From CAIVAT01 sp964473485 (GTDB taxonomy: Bacteria > Bacteroidota > Bacteroidia > Bacteroidales > FEN-979), in NCBI GenBank assembly GCA_964473485.1, contig CAYYPH010000020.1, forward strand, positions 1 to 64,000: a stretch of DNA of 64,000 nucleotides, written 5' to 3'. The notes beneath the pieces were generated by a model. The model did no database searches. It worked only from the letters and a program-made list of their open reading frames with translations, and was not told the origin of the DNA. This document shows, piece after piece, positions 24,519-33,929 of the stretch. The number at the start of each line of letters is the position of its first letter. Position 1 is the first letter of the stretch. The position numbers were made by a program, and so were the translations under genes.

Positions 24519-24756
24519 AATTCAAAATTCAAAATTCAAATGTCAAAATTCAAAATGAAAAGTCAAAATGAAAAAGACAAAGTCAAAATGAAAAAGACAA
24601 AGTCAAAATGAAAAAGACAAAGTCAAAATGAAAAAGACAAAGTCAAAATGCAAAATGAAAAAGGAATTGATCAGAACCTTTAATTCCCTATTCGCTAATC
24701 CCTATTCGCTAATCCCTGATTTTGAATTTTGACATTTGAATTTTGAATTTTGAATT
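24519..24756. repeat. Tandem array enclosed by a perfect 38-bp inverted repeat
   Basis: The arms 24519-24556 and 24719-24756 are exact reverse complements, made of aattcaaa/tgtcaaaa words. Between them lie 4.5 copies of a 20-bp unit (24561-24650, core gtcaaaatgaaaaagac) and two to three copies of ctattcgctaatcc (about 24686-24716). On RNA the arms could form a long AT-rich hairpin between the thiolase and nitronate monooxygenase genes, which are both on the minus strand. Confidence 0.92.
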
Positions 24757-24766
24757 ACTCCTTTCC

Positions 24767-26011
24767 CTAATTCCCCTGTCTGTAAACAATCGACACCAGC
24801 GACTTATCATCCCCGCCCATGTTTACGGTAAGTCCGTAGGGACGGTCGGGATGGATGGTGATCTGTGCCTCGCCGGCCTTGCCGGTCAGTTGTTCCCAGA
24901 TCGTGACCGCCTGATGAACGCCGGTCCCGCCGGTGGGATGCCCCCAGCCAATGAGTCCGCCGGTGGTGTTGACGGGTACGATGCCGTCGCGGGCCGTATT
25001 GCCTTCGAGAATGAAATCGGCCCCCTTGCCTTTTTCGGCAAAGCCGATCGCTTCCATGCATAAAAGTCCGGCAATGGTAAAGCAATCGTGGATCTCGGCG
25101 GTGCCGACCTGGTAACGGGTGATCCCCGCCGATCCGAGGGCCTGCCTGACTGCTTCGCGGGTGGTGGAAAGCTCGGTACGGTCGGCCGGTGGTTTTGTGA
25201 TATCCTCCTCGATCTGACCCCAGCCCAACACTTCGACGGCTTCGGAGACCGGGATGCCACAACGCCTCAGCCCCTCTTCGGAGACGATGGCGATGGCCGA
25301 TGCACCGTCGGATACCTTGCTGCAGTCGAACACGTTCAGGTTGTCGACGAAGCCTTTACCGTTGGGCTCGGTGGCAGCAAGCGCCTCCAGGTCCTTTACA
25401 GTGTTGTGATACTCCTGGGCGGTGGGACAAAGTCTTGCATTCTCGATGGCGTTGCGGAACCACCGGGCAAAAGCCTGGCGGGTCTTCTCCCGTCCGTATT
25501 TTTCGAAATAGGCCCCGGCCCTGTCGCTGAACTGTCCCGGGAAGAAGTAGGCATGGCCGTCTTTCCGCTCTTTGAACCATCCGGCCCCGGCGAGGTAATC
25601 GGCGCAGTAGATCGCCTTCACGGTATTCTGCACCTCCACCCCGATGACCAACACCACGTCGGCCGTCTCGGCAAGTACGCTTTTGATCCCTGTCATCAGC
25701 GCCAGACCACCGGTGGCGCAGGCCCCTTCGACCCTCACCGCGGGTTTATAGCGCAATCCTTCGTCCACAAAGGGGAAAAATGCAGCCAGGTTGGCCTGCC
25801 GGTTGAACCGCGAAGCCATGAAATTCCCGATCACGCATTCATCGACGTTATCTGACCCGCCGATCAGTTTCAGCGTGCCTTGTCCGGCCTCGCGGATATA
25901 CTCCTCGAGTCCAGGTCGCTCTTTCTTGGGATTGAACTCCTTACGGCCGGTTCCCAGCGAAATGGTGTTGTATCCGGCCACCATATATACTTTACGTCTT
26001 AACTTTTTCAT
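24767..26011 (-). CDS. Thiolase (acetyl-CoA acetyltransferase, SCP2-type)
   Basis: The 414-residue enzyme has a thiolase fold with the acyl-accepting cysteine in VEGACATGG, the DCSKVSDGASA and AEIHDCFTIAG segments, and the C-terminal NTTGGLIGWGHPTGGTG with the catalytic His of GHPxG. This pattern fits the SCP-x/type-II non-specific thiolases more than classical FadA. It would cleave 3-ketoacyl-CoA or condense acetyl-CoA in the cytoplasm. Start 26011 (MKKLRRKVYMVAGYNT) chosen: the longer frame overlaps the upstream gene and reads as non-coding. It follows the 3-hydroxyacyl-CoA dehydrogenase by 58 bp. Confidence 0.93.
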   Translation of the reverse strand: MKKLRRKVYMVAGYNTISLGTGRKEFNPKKERPGLEEYIREAGQGTLKLIGGSDNVDECVIGNFMASRFNRQANLAAFFPFVDEGLRYKPAVRVEGACATGGLALMTGIKSVLAETADVVLVIGVEVQNTVKAIYCADYLAGAGWFKERKDGHAYFFPGQFSDRAGAYFEKYGREKTRQAFARWFRNAIENARLCPTAQEYHNTVKDLEALAATEPNGKGFVDNLNVFDCSKVSDGASAIAIVSEEGLRRCGIPVSEAVEVLGWGQIEEDITKPPADRTELSTTREAVRQALGSAGITRYQVGTAEIHDCFTIAGLLCMEAIGFAEKGKGADFILEGNTARDGIVPVNTTGGLIGWGHPTGGTGVHQAVTIWEQLTGKAGEAQITIHPDRPYGLTVNMGGDDKSLVSIVYRQGN

Positions 26012-26069
26012 ATGCTTATGTTTTTGCCCGGATTTTGCCCCTCCTGGTTTAAGGAAGAACGCTCCGGAT

Positions 26070-27404
26070 TTATGCTGAATATTGATTGATCGGACCGTAG
26101 GCATGGAAGAATCCGGTCAGGAGGACCGTGTTGACGTCGGCATCGTTGAATGCGACACCCGCCGATACCAGGAATTTCCCGATCTCGCAGGAACGTTTCA
26201 GATAAGTCAATGCCAGCGAAGCTCCCAGTCCGGAAGAGCCACGGAGTTGTGCGAAGTAATCTTCGAGCACAGCATCCCTGGTTTTACTGCCCACAACCGA
26301 CTTCCAGGCAGGAGGAGCCGGCAATGCACCGAGCCTGGTATCCACAGCCGCCTGAATTTCAGCAATGGGGACATAAGCCTTCTTTTCCGGATCAAAAATG
26401 GCGACTGGCCTTCCTTTTTCGTATTTCAGAATGCCGTCCTTCTGCGATCCATCGGAGAATTGGCCGCCTTTTACCCCGATCGCCAGATATGTGTCGAGCA
26501 GCGGGCTGTGAAGGTCTTCATCTGCCAGGTAGGGATTCATGACCGACATGATGAAAGAACACACGTCAACCCCTACATAATCGATCAGTTGGAAGATGCC
26601 CATCGGTCGCACCAGGTAATCCTGGCTGATCTTGTTGATGGCATATACCGCTTCCACGAAACTCATTTCGCTGCCAAGGCGACCGACCTCGGTCGTTGCA
26701 TGCAGGATGTCGCGCATGAAATGGCCGTTGCCGATGAATCCTGCCTTATCGTGCGAGGGAACCACCACCTTTCTCAGGTTCTTGGCATACTGCTTCGCGA
26801 ATTCCCCGACTTCGGCCAGCGTTTTTTCTGCCTCGATGATCTCTACCAGTCTTTGCACCGCCGGAGGATTGTAGAAATGGAACCCGATGATGCGGCCACC
26901 CAGTTTCGCACCCTCATCCAGTTTCGTGATGGGGATGGAGGAGGTGTTGGTGAAGAACCATGGATTGTTCGGATTGTTCTCCGATATCCTGGTGAAGATA
27001 CTGATCTTAAGTTCAGGATCTTCCTTGATTGCTTCGAAAATCATGCGCGAATCATAAGCTGACTCTATCCGCGTGGAGGTCCGGACCAGGCTCACCACAT
27101 CGAAGATGTACTGCTGAAGGATCTCGTCGTTATCGATCAGGTCGCGGCGGTCGGCATAGACCTTGCGCAGGGCGACCATCTTTTTTTCACCGATCTTCAG
27201 CACCTGGGCTCTGAGGTATTTCATCAGGCCGGCCAGCGCCTCGTCGGATACGTCGATGGCGTTAAGTACAAAAGGTTTTCCCTTGTTTTCGGGCTTCAGG
27301 CTGATATCAGCCATTTCGACAGCAGTGAGCAGCAGGATGCCGCTACCCATCTTTCCGGCAGCTCCGAGCACCGAAACATGCTGTAATCGTTCTTCGTATG
27401 ACAT
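26070..27404 (-). CDS. 3-hydroxyacyl-CoA dehydrogenase family protein
   Basis: The 444-residue protein starts with an NAD-binding Rossmann motif (HVSVLGAAGKMGSGILL, residues 9-25). The family core follows: FFTNTSSIPITKL, GRIIGFHFYNPPAVQRLVEII (His of the catalytic pair), PSHDKAGFIGNGHFMRDIL and the helical C-terminal domain PMGIFQLIDYVGVDVCSFI. It is longer than the usual 280-320 residues, with an extra C-terminal domain of about 130 residues. It would oxidise 3-hydroxyacyl-CoA with NAD. It is first in a two-gene unit with the thiolase. Confidence 0.93.
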   Translation of the reverse strand: MSYEERLQHVSVLGAAGKMGSGILLLTAVEMADISLKPENKGKPFVLNAIDVSDEALAGLMKYLRAQVLKIGEKKMVALRKVYADRRDLIDNDEILQQYIFDVVSLVRTSTRIESAYDSRMIFEAIKEDPELKISIFTRISENNPNNPWFFTNTSSIPITKLDEGAKLGGRIIGFHFYNPPAVQRLVEIIEAEKTLAEVGEFAKQYAKNLRKVVVPSHDKAGFIGNGHFMRDILHATTEVGRLGSEMSFVEAVYAINKISQDYLVRPMGIFQLIDYVGVDVCSFIMSVMNPYLADEDLHSPLLDTYLAIGVKGGQFSDGSQKDGILKYEKGRPVAIFDPEKKAYVPIAEIQAAVDTRLGALPAPPAWKSVVGSKTRDAVLEDYFAQLRGSSGLGASLALTYLKRSCEIGKFLVSAGVAFNDADVNTVLLTGFFHAYGPINQYSA

Positions 27405-27439
27405 GGGTTACAGGTATTTGGTTATAAATCAATTCAAAA

Positions 27440-27542
27440 TCAGGCAATAGGCATTAGGCATTTGGCATTAGGGAATAGGGATTAGCGATTAGGGAGATTT
27501 CCGTTTTCAATTGTCAATTGTCAATTGTCAATTGTCAATTCT
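27440..27542. repeat. ATTAGG/ATAGGG words plus tcaattg tandem run
   Basis: The gap between the hydratase and hydroxyacyl-CoA dehydrogenase genes holds ggcattaggcatttggcattaggg-type words and then four to five tcaattg copies (about 27506-27541). The first set is the reverse complement of the ctaatcccta words at 24686. Confidence 0.8.
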
Positions 27543-27544
27543 TT

Positions 27545-28315
27545 TCACCACGCCTGCTTTCTTTTCTCGAGGAAGGCCTTCATCCCTTCGGTGGTGGGTG
27601 GCTGGCCGAATAGTTTCCCGAATTCACCGGCTTCGAGGGCCGAGGCTGCATTAAAGGCAAGGCCGAATCCCTGTCGGATCACCATTTTGGATACCGGGAC
27701 TGCCATAGAACCGTTCCCGGCGATACGGATCGCCAGCTTCATGGTCTCTTCCATGAGTGTTTCGGGTTCCGTGACCTTCTGGACCAGGCCGATCCGCAAG
27801 GCATCGTCGGCAGTGATGGTCTCCGCGGTGAGGATCAGGTAAAGCGCGTTGCCCAACCCGGTGATCCGCGACAGCCGCTGTGTACCGGCATAGCCAGGTA
27901 TCAGCCCGAGGTTCATCTCCGGCTGACCAAATTTTGCAAGCTTGCTGGCAATTCTGAAATCGCAGGCCATGGCGAGTTCGCACCCGCCGCCCAGGGCGTA
28001 ACCATTCACCGCGGCGATCACCGGGATCTTCAGGTTCTCAAGCCGGTCGAAGGTACGCTGTCCCTTCACCGAAAACTGCTCCCCTTCGGCAGGACCCATC
28101 GGGGCCATCTCGGCAATATCGGCTCCGGCTACAAACGATTTACCCTCACCGGTGATCACCAGCACCCTTACGTCGTCGCGCGGCTCGAGATCATCGAGAA
28201 AATGGTTGAACTCCTTAAAAAAAGCTGAATTGAGCGCATTCAGCGCTGCCGGCCGGCTGATCGTCACCACGGCGATACGGTCGGCGATATTGATTTTCAG
28301 TATCTCGTATTCCAT
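27545..28315 (-). CDS. Enoyl-CoA hydratase/isomerase (crotonase family)
   Basis: The 256-residue protein is a typical crotonase: VTISRPAALNALNSAFF, the CoA-binding GEGKSFVAGADIAEM, oxyanion-hole VNGYALGGGCELAMACDFRIAS with the first catalytic Glu (GGGCE), and FGQPEMNLGLIPGYAGTQRL with the second Glu (QPE). Both hydratase glutamates are present, supporting hydration of trans-2-enoyl-CoA. A near-match -7 box (TATCTTTA) lies upstream at 28352-28359. It leads the minus-strand acyl-CoA cluster. Confidence 0.95.
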   Translation of the reverse strand: MEYEILKINIADRIAVVTISRPAALNALNSAFFKEFNHFLDDLEPRDDVRVLVITGEGKSFVAGADIAEMAPMGPAEGEQFSVKGQRTFDRLENLKIPVIAAVNGYALGGGCELAMACDFRIASKLAKFGQPEMNLGLIPGYAGTQRLSRITGLGNALYLILTAETITADDALRIGLVQKVTEPETLMEETMKLAIRIAGNGSMAVPVSKMVIRQGFGLAFNAASALEAGEFGKLFGQPPTTEGMKAFLEKRKQAW

Positions 28316-28373
28316 TGTTAAATAATTAACTATCAGATTATTTTCACGGAATAAAGATACCGAAAAAAAAAGC

Positions 28374-28450
28374 AGAATTCAAAATGCAAAATGAAAAGTC
28401 AAAATGCAAAGTGAAAGTGCAAAATGAAAAGTCAAAATGCAAAGTGCAAG
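28374..28450. repeat. aaaatgaaaagtc / aaaatgcaaagtg word array
   Basis: About six partial repeats of caaaatg(c/a)aaagt(c/g) fill the gap between the hydratase and the T9SS protein. They use the same vocabulary as the array at 24556-24660. Confidence 0.8.
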
Positions 28451-28462
28451 TAAAGGGGGATG

Positions 28463-30835
28463 TTACCGGAGGATGAGTTTTTGGGTGATGGATTGGGAGC
28501 CGGAGGTGACCTTTACCAGGTAGAGGCCTCTTTTGAGCCCGGAGACATCGGTTTTGAGGGTCGCCATTGAATCGTGCTGAGGCATGAGGGTTCCTGAAAA
28601 TACGACGCTGCCTTCCGCCGAGATGATCGCGAGGGTGCATTGTTCACGGCAATCGTTGAGGGTGAACTCCACCATGTCGTTGGCCGGGTTGGGCTGCATG
28701 AGTAGTGAGATATTCCGTTCTGTCGGTGTCTCGATGCCTGTGCAAGGATCGAGCGTAATGACCTTGGCGCTGGTCTTATTGCCGCTGCACGGAGCGAGGG
28801 GAACCACCATCAGCTTCACGATGACCGATCCTGAGGTTTTATCCTTGATACCCGGTATATACTCGGTATTGACGGAGGTCGGATGCGTAAAATAGCCATC
28901 ACCCGTGGTTCCCCAGGCTACCTTGCTGTAGTTGGTGGCCGAGGCGTTCATGGGAATCGGTGAAATGTACCAGCAGACGATGGTGTCGTTCCCGGCAAAG
29001 GCGGTTGCCGCACCCACCAGTCGCACCGTGGCGGTGTCGTGCCGTGTTTGCGTTCCGTCGCTGATGGCCACAATATACTTAGTGGATTCCGCTGGCTTTA
29101 CTTTCGGGTTTTTCTGCGATGATGTAAACCCTGCCGGTATCGAGGTCCATGAATAGGTGAATGATCCGGAACCACCATAGGCGTAAGCATCCAGCTGAAC
29201 CGAGTCGGGATTCGAAGAGCAAAGCAGTGCCGGTGTGGCGGAGGCTGCCGACGAGAAAACATTGCCGAAGGTGAAGGATGCGATCCTGGTCTGCCATCCG
29301 CTGGAAGAGCTGGTGGCGTAATATTCGGTGGTGTACCAGAAGGTGGTCGGGGCAGACGGGTCGACACTGATGGCGCTGTAGTCGCCCCAGCGGCACCGGC
29401 CGCTCCATATCCCGGTCTGGCTTCCGCCGCCATGGATGATGGTCTTTTCGGTCATGGTCATCTGGTTGAGGGGGTCGCCCTTCAGCCGGCCGGTATACCG
29501 GATACCGGGATACAGGGATGAACTGGAGATGGAATATCCCACGGCGATGGTTCCGGCGGTGTCCTGGGCAATGCTTCCCATCCACCGTGAGTGTCCATCG
29601 GAGGGGGCATAGGTTGATTGCTGGTATATGTTCCAGCCCGTGCCGGTGTTCCTCAGCTCGTACCAGCGAATGCCTGCCACACCGGCACCGGCATCCACCG
29701 TATGGTTGATCACCACCGAGCCGTAGCCGTTGAACCTGCGGTACTGCTGGCGGTACATCAGGCGATCCGACAACGGATCGAGTTTCTTATCCGTGCCGAG
29801 TTGCGGAATCCCGTTACCCCAGCTCCCGATGGTACCGAACGGATTGACATTCAGGTAAATCTTATTGCCGAAAGTACTGGCTGCAGGATTGTTCCAGTCA
29901 ACATGGAATTCATAAATACCCAGTTTTTGGGTGGGATTCGTCTTGATGAAGGTAAAATAGTTAGGGGTTCCGTAATCGGGGAAGGTACCGTCGCAGTCGG
30001 CCGGAAGTAGTGACGAAAAGCCATCGCCCCCCGGCGGTACGATAAAGGCGACTTCGGCGGCATCAGGATCGCCCGAAAGCATGGCCGCGCGGTCGAAGCA
30101 GGAGACGCCGTTGCCGATCCAGCCTCCCAGAAAATTGTTTGTCGACATGTAGTAACCATCGGGCCAGATCCCGAATTTCGGGTAATCGGGCATCGATGTG
30201 TATTCATACTGATAACGGTACCAGCTACCGGTCGGATCGGGGGTCTGCGACACGGCGATCATGACAAAAAACGGCGGAGTCGACGATCCGTTGGGAAGGG
30301 AGAATTGTGAGAAGAACCACCGGTCGGCCTGTTCGTCGTAATGGACGATGGCATCGCCGTCGTTGGAATTATTCGGCATGCCCGCCCAGATCGTGCTGTT
30401 GCCAAAAGGTCCGAAGATACGGAAACCGCTTTTATTGAAGATCGAATAGGAGGTGTTCACCACCTGAAAATAGTGGTTTAGTCCGACCTCGCCATGGGTA
30501 TCGGGAGGCACGTAGCCACCGATGTTCCCGTTGCCGTCGAAATTCACGATGGTGGTATCGGAGGGCAGATCGCCCATGACGCGCTGCATCGTACTGTCGG
30601 AAAGCCAAGGTGAGTCCTGGTTTTTTCCGTCATCCGGGGCGAAATAGTTCTTCACGACGCCATCTTTCCAACTTCCGTCGTATCTTGCAGGCAGGTATTT
30701 CATCATATCGCGCAGCGGGGGGGAGACATCAAAATATACGGGGCGCCTTACCACAGGCCCGTTGATTCCGTTTTGGGCGAAGGATGCAGGCATGGATAGG
30801 AAAAAAAGGAGGAAGAGGGGAAAAAAATGCTTCAT
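28463..30835 (-). CDS. Large secreted protein with T9SS type A sorting domain
   Basis: The 790-residue protein has a signal peptide (MKHFFPLFLLFFLSMPASFAQ), a long N-terminal domain (about 60-510) with repeated aromatic/Gly-rich beta segments (GYVPPDTHGEVGLNHYFQVVN, WFFSQFSLPNG, GIWPDGYYMS), a PKD-like segment (about 525-600, PDSVQLDAYAYGGSGSFTYSW), and a C-terminal T9SS type A domain (about 710-790; MQPNPANDMVEFTL ... GLYLVKVTSGSQSITQKLIL). It should cross the outer membrane by the type IX system and be anchored or released. No catalytic motif was recognised, so adhesion or ligand binding is possible but unproven. Confidence 0.88.
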   Translation of the reverse strand: MKHFFPLFLLFFLSMPASFAQNGINGPVVRRPVYFDVSPPLRDMMKYLPARYDGSWKDGVVKNYFAPDDGKNQDSPWLSDSTMQRVMGDLPSDTTIVNFDGNGNIGGYVPPDTHGEVGLNHYFQVVNTSYSIFNKSGFRIFGPFGNSTIWAGMPNNSNDGDAIVHYDEQADRWFFSQFSLPNGSSTPPFFVMIAVSQTPDPTGSWYRYQYEYTSMPDYPKFGIWPDGYYMSTNNFLGGWIGNGVSCFDRAAMLSGDPDAAEVAFIVPPGGDGFSSLLPADCDGTFPDYGTPNYFTFIKTNPTQKLGIYEFHVDWNNPAASTFGNKIYLNVNPFGTIGSWGNGIPQLGTDKKLDPLSDRLMYRQQYRRFNGYGSVVINHTVDAGAGVAGIRWYELRNTGTGWNIYQQSTYAPSDGHSRWMGSIAQDTAGTIAVGYSISSSSLYPGIRYTGRLKGDPLNQMTMTEKTIIHGGGSQTGIWSGRCRWGDYSAISVDPSAPTTFWYTTEYYATSSSSGWQTRIASFTFGNVFSSAASATPALLCSSNPDSVQLDAYAYGGSGSFTYSWTSIPAGFTSSQKNPKVKPAESTKYIVAISDGTQTRHDTATVRLVGAATAFAGNDTIVCWYISPIPMNASATNYSKVAWGTTGDGYFTHPTSVNTEYIPGIKDKTSGSVIVKLMVVPLAPCSGNKTSAKVITLDPCTGIETPTERNISLLMQPNPANDMVEFTLNDCREQCTLAIISAEGSVVFSGTLMPQHDSMATLKTDVSGLKRGLYLVKVTSGSQSITQKLILR

Positions 30836-30993
30836 AGACTGAATGGTTTTAATTATTTCCCGGATTCCTTAAGGCCATGCAGAAAGCGGAAACCGGCAGG
30901 GCAATGCAACCTGTGCGGAAGAAACAGATGCAGGGTTCAGCATATACCGGTGGCAAAATTAACCAAAAGCAGCGTTGAATTGCCTGAAAATTA

Positions 30994-31001
30994 TAATTTT
31001 G
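30994..31001 (+). promoter_or_regulatory. -7 box for the FIST-histidine kinase operon
   Basis: TAATTTTG matches the Bacteroidota -7 consensus and lies 30 bp before the FIST start codon; a TTG about 17 bp upstream may be the -33 element. Confidence 0.4.
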
Positions 31002-31031
31002 TTTTGAAATTGCATCCATCAACGAGCTGTC

Positions 31032-32171
31032 ATGAAAGCAAAAACATTCAGTGCGGCCTCGCCGGCCGACTTCAGGAGTAACTGGTTTGCCCTGATCGGA
31101 AATGATTTTTCGCCCAACCTGGCGATGATCTTTTCATCGGTTGACCTGGACATAAAGGAGATAATCGACTTCGTGAAGCCAACGGGGGTCAGGGTTTTCG
31201 GTTGCACTTCTTGCGGTGAATTCGCTTATACCCACGAGAATCGTTACATCACCGAGGGGGAGCTGGCCTGCGTGATGCTGGAGCTCGACGGTGACACCTT
31301 CACGACCGCTTCCTTTTCCTCTCAGGGCAGAAGCTCCTTCGAGACAGGACAAGAGGCCGGTGCCTGGGCACGGTCGGTTTACAGCAATCCCGCGCTGCTT
31401 GTCCTTGCAAGCGGGCTGAACACCGACGGCGAGCAACTGGTAAACGGCCTGCGGGCGGGCGCCGGCGACCATACGACCATTTACGGAGGCCTGGCGGGCG
31501 ATGATGCCCGGTTTCGCCAGACCTGGGTGTTTTCAGAGAAGGGGATGGATGCCGCGGGCGTGTTGATTCTTGTGCTCGACAAGCAGCGTTACCAGGTCAA
31601 TGGCATGGCCACCAGCGGATGGGTGGGGGTGGGAGCCGACAAGGTCATCACCCGGTCGGAAGGCAACATCGTTTACACCATCGATCACCAGCCAGCCCTT
31701 GATGTATACAAGGAGTACCTGAACGTAAAGGAGGAAGACCTGCCCGAGATCGGGGTGGAGTACCCGCTGCTGGTGAAAAAACCGGGTTCGATGGAAATTC
31801 TTCGGGCCGTCATCAATGTGGACCGCGAACAGAAGGCGCTGATCTTTGCAGGCACTATTCAGCAGGGAGCCACGGTGACCTTCTCGAGTTCGCCCGGGTT
31901 CGAGATCATCGATTACACCCGGAACCGGGTCGGTGAATTTTACGAGGCCAATCCCGACAGCGATCTATTGATTCTTTTTTCCTGTATGGCCCGGCACAAC
32001 GCCCTGGGTCCCACTATTTCGGAGGAGATCGACGAAGCCTGGCACCGGTGGGGGTCGCCCCTTGCGGGTTTCTTCACCTATGGTGAGATCGGTGGTAATT
32101 TCACCGGAGCCTGCGAATTTCACAACGAAACTTTCACGCTGGTTTCCATTAAAGCGATTGCGGATGCTTAA
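31032..32171 (+). CDS. FIST-domain sensor protein
   Basis: The 379-residue cytosolic protein has FIST N (about 20-215; GVRVFGCTSCGEFA, LVLASGLNTDGEQLVNGLRAGAG, IYGGLAGDD) and FIST C (about 215-360; ADKVITRSEGNIVYTIDHQPALDVYKEYL, LLILFSCMARHNALG, GFFTYGEIGG). FIST domains are small-ligand sensors, thought to bind amino acids or similar compounds, and often occur with signalling proteins. The next gene, a hybrid histidine kinase, overlaps its stop codon by 8 bp, so FIST is probably the kinase's input subunit. Confidence 0.93.
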   Translation: MKAKTFSAASPADFRSNWFALIGNDFSPNLAMIFSSVDLDIKEIIDFVKPTGVRVFGCTSCGEFAYTHENRYITEGELACVMLELDGDTFTTASFSSQGRSSFETGQEAGAWARSVYSNPALLVLASGLNTDGEQLVNGLRAGAGDHTTIYGGLAGDDARFRQTWVFSEKGMDAAGVLILVLDKQRYQVNGMATSGWVGVGADKVITRSEGNIVYTIDHQPALDVYKEYLNVKEEDLPEIGVEYPLLVKKPGSMEILRAVINVDREQKALIFAGTIQQGATVTFSSSPGFEIIDYTRNRVGEFYEANPDSDLLILFSCMARHNALGPTISEEIDEAWHRWGSPLAGFFTYGEIGGNFTGACEFHNETFTLVSIKAIADA

Positions 32172-33924
32172 ATGGCTGATTAAATTAACCGACGAAATCG
32201 ACAAACTCGGTGATCCTTCACAGTTCGGGGCGGCAAAGGCTGCCCTTGAGGAGAATCTTGCCAGAATACGGACGGATTTTGAGAAGCTGAATTTCAAGTA
32301 TGAGCGGTCAATCAAGGAAAAAAAGGTCCTCTCCTCGCTGCTGACCCGCACTTCGGTCGACCTCACAAAAGTGTCGGAGACCCTCAGAAACAGGGCCGAG
32401 GAGTTATCGACGCTTCTGAAGACAATACCTGCCTATGTCTATTTCAAAGACACCAACCTTAATTACATCATTGTCAACGAATCGTTCGTGCATCTTGCCG
32501 GCATCCCATACGAAAAGATCATCGGAAAAAAGGCCCAGGATGTCCTTATGGGCTATGAACCCATGACCTACTCCGGTTGTGAAGCAGATGTGATCAGAAA
32601 CGGAGAGACCTATTACAATATCGAGGAGGTGCTCGACATGCCGTCGGGAAAGCGATGGGTGAGCAGCAACATTGCGCCGATCAGGGATGCGGCAGGGTCG
32701 ATCATCGGGTTGATCGGCATCTCGTGGGATGTCACCGAACGCAAGGAGTACGAAGAGGAACTGAGACTGGCCAAGGAGATGGCCGAAGCAGGCACACTTG
32801 CCAAAAATGAATTTATCGCCAGTGTGTCGCATGAGTTCAGGACCCCCATGAACGGCATTCTCGGCCTGGCCGAAATTCTCCGCAACACCGGTCTCACCGT
32901 TGAGCAGTCGGAACTGCTCAGCGGCATCTCCACCTCGGCCGAAAACCTGCTGGTGGTGCTGAATGATGTGCTTGACTTTGCGGCAATTGAGGCCGGGCGG
33001 ATGGAACTGGAGTTTCATCCCTTCATGCTCGACCGGGTGTTAAGCGACATCGAAATGATGACCAGAATGAAGGCTGGCGAGAAATCGCTTGACTTCGGCA
33101 TCCGCATCGACCCGATGGTTCCCATTGCGATCACAGGCGATTCAAAGCGGCTCCGGCAGATACTCCTCAATCTGGTGAGTAACGCGTTAAAATTCACAGA
33201 AAAGGGCAGGATCGATATCATTGCCACCGTGGTCACCATTACGCCAACCAATGTCGTGCTGAAGTTCGAAGTCGCCGACACCGGGGTGGGCATCCCTGAA
33301 CAATCGCTCGGTTCGCTTTTCAAGGTCTTCTCGAGGGTCAGGCAGGATCAGACCAAAACCGTTGCCGGAACGGGATTGGGATTATCGATCTGTAAAAAAC
33401 TCACCGATATGCTCGGCGGAACGATCGGGGTGAGAAGCAAGCCGGGCGAAGGTTCCGTCTTCTGGTTCACCCTTCCGTTCTCCCTGTCGAGGCCGGTGAA
33501 TGAGAAGATCAGGGAACAGGCCCAGGTAGCCATCGAGTTGTTCAACGGCAAATCAGTGCTGGTGGCCGAAGACAATGTCATTAACCAGCGTATTGTCGTA
33601 TACCAGCTGAAACGGATGGGATTCGAGATAGAGATGGCCTCCGACGGGCTGGAGGCGTGGAATAAATACAAGGAGCGGGAATTCGACCTGATCATCCTCG
33701 ACATCCAGATGCCCGAGATGGACGGATACGAAGTGGCCCGGGAGATCCGCAATCTTGAAGCGGACACGGGGGCCCATTCGCTCATCATCGCACTTACCGC
33801 CAATGCCATGAAAGGCGACCGCGAAAGATACCTTGAAGCCGGGATGGACGGTTATATCAGCAAACCCTTCACCTTCGAAACCCTCTTTAAGACCATCAGC
33901 CAGGTGTGGAGCGGGAAAAGGTAA
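32164..33924 (+). CDS. Cytosolic PAS-domain hybrid histidine kinase
   Basis: The 586-residue protein has no membrane segment. Order: coiled coil (about 20-80), PAS (about 82-195, TIPAYVYFKDTNLNYIIVN ... GISWDVTERKEYEEEL), HisKA with phospho-acceptor His223 (SHEFRTPMNG), HATPase (N box LLNLVSNALKFTEKG, G1 DTGVGIP, G2 GTGLGLSI) and a receiver domain with the phospho-acceptor Asp in LIILDIQMPEMDG near 515. The start ATG at 32164 overlaps the FIST stop, showing translational coupling. Phosphate would flow from His to the fused receiver and then to an unlinked Hpt or regulator; none is nearby. Confidence 0.95.
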   Translation: MLKWLIKLTDEIDKLGDPSQFGAAKAALEENLARIRTDFEKLNFKYERSIKEKKVLSSLLTRTSVDLTKVSETLRNRAEELSTLLKTIPAYVYFKDTNLNYIIVNESFVHLAGIPYEKIIGKKAQDVLMGYEPMTYSGCEADVIRNGETYYNIEEVLDMPSGKRWVSSNIAPIRDAAGSIIGLIGISWDVTERKEYEEELRLAKEMAEAGTLAKNEFIASVSHEFRTPMNGILGLAEILRNTGLTVEQSELLSGISTSAENLLVVLNDVLDFAAIEAGRMELEFHPFMLDRVLSDIEMMTRMKAGEKSLDFGIRIDPMVPIAITGDSKRLRQILLNLVSNALKFTEKGRIDIIATVVTITPTNVVLKFEVADTGVGIPEQSLGSLFKVFSRVRQDQTKTVAGTGLGLSICKKLTDMLGGTIGVRSKPGEGSVFWFTLPFSLSRPVNEKIREQAQVAIELFNGKSVLVAEDNVINQRIVVYQLKRMGFEIEMASDGLEAWNKYKEREFDLIILDIQMPEMDGYEVAREIRNLEADTGAHSLIIALTANAMKGDRERYLEAGMDGYISKPFTFETLFKTISQVWSGKR

Positions 33925-33929
33925 GGGAG

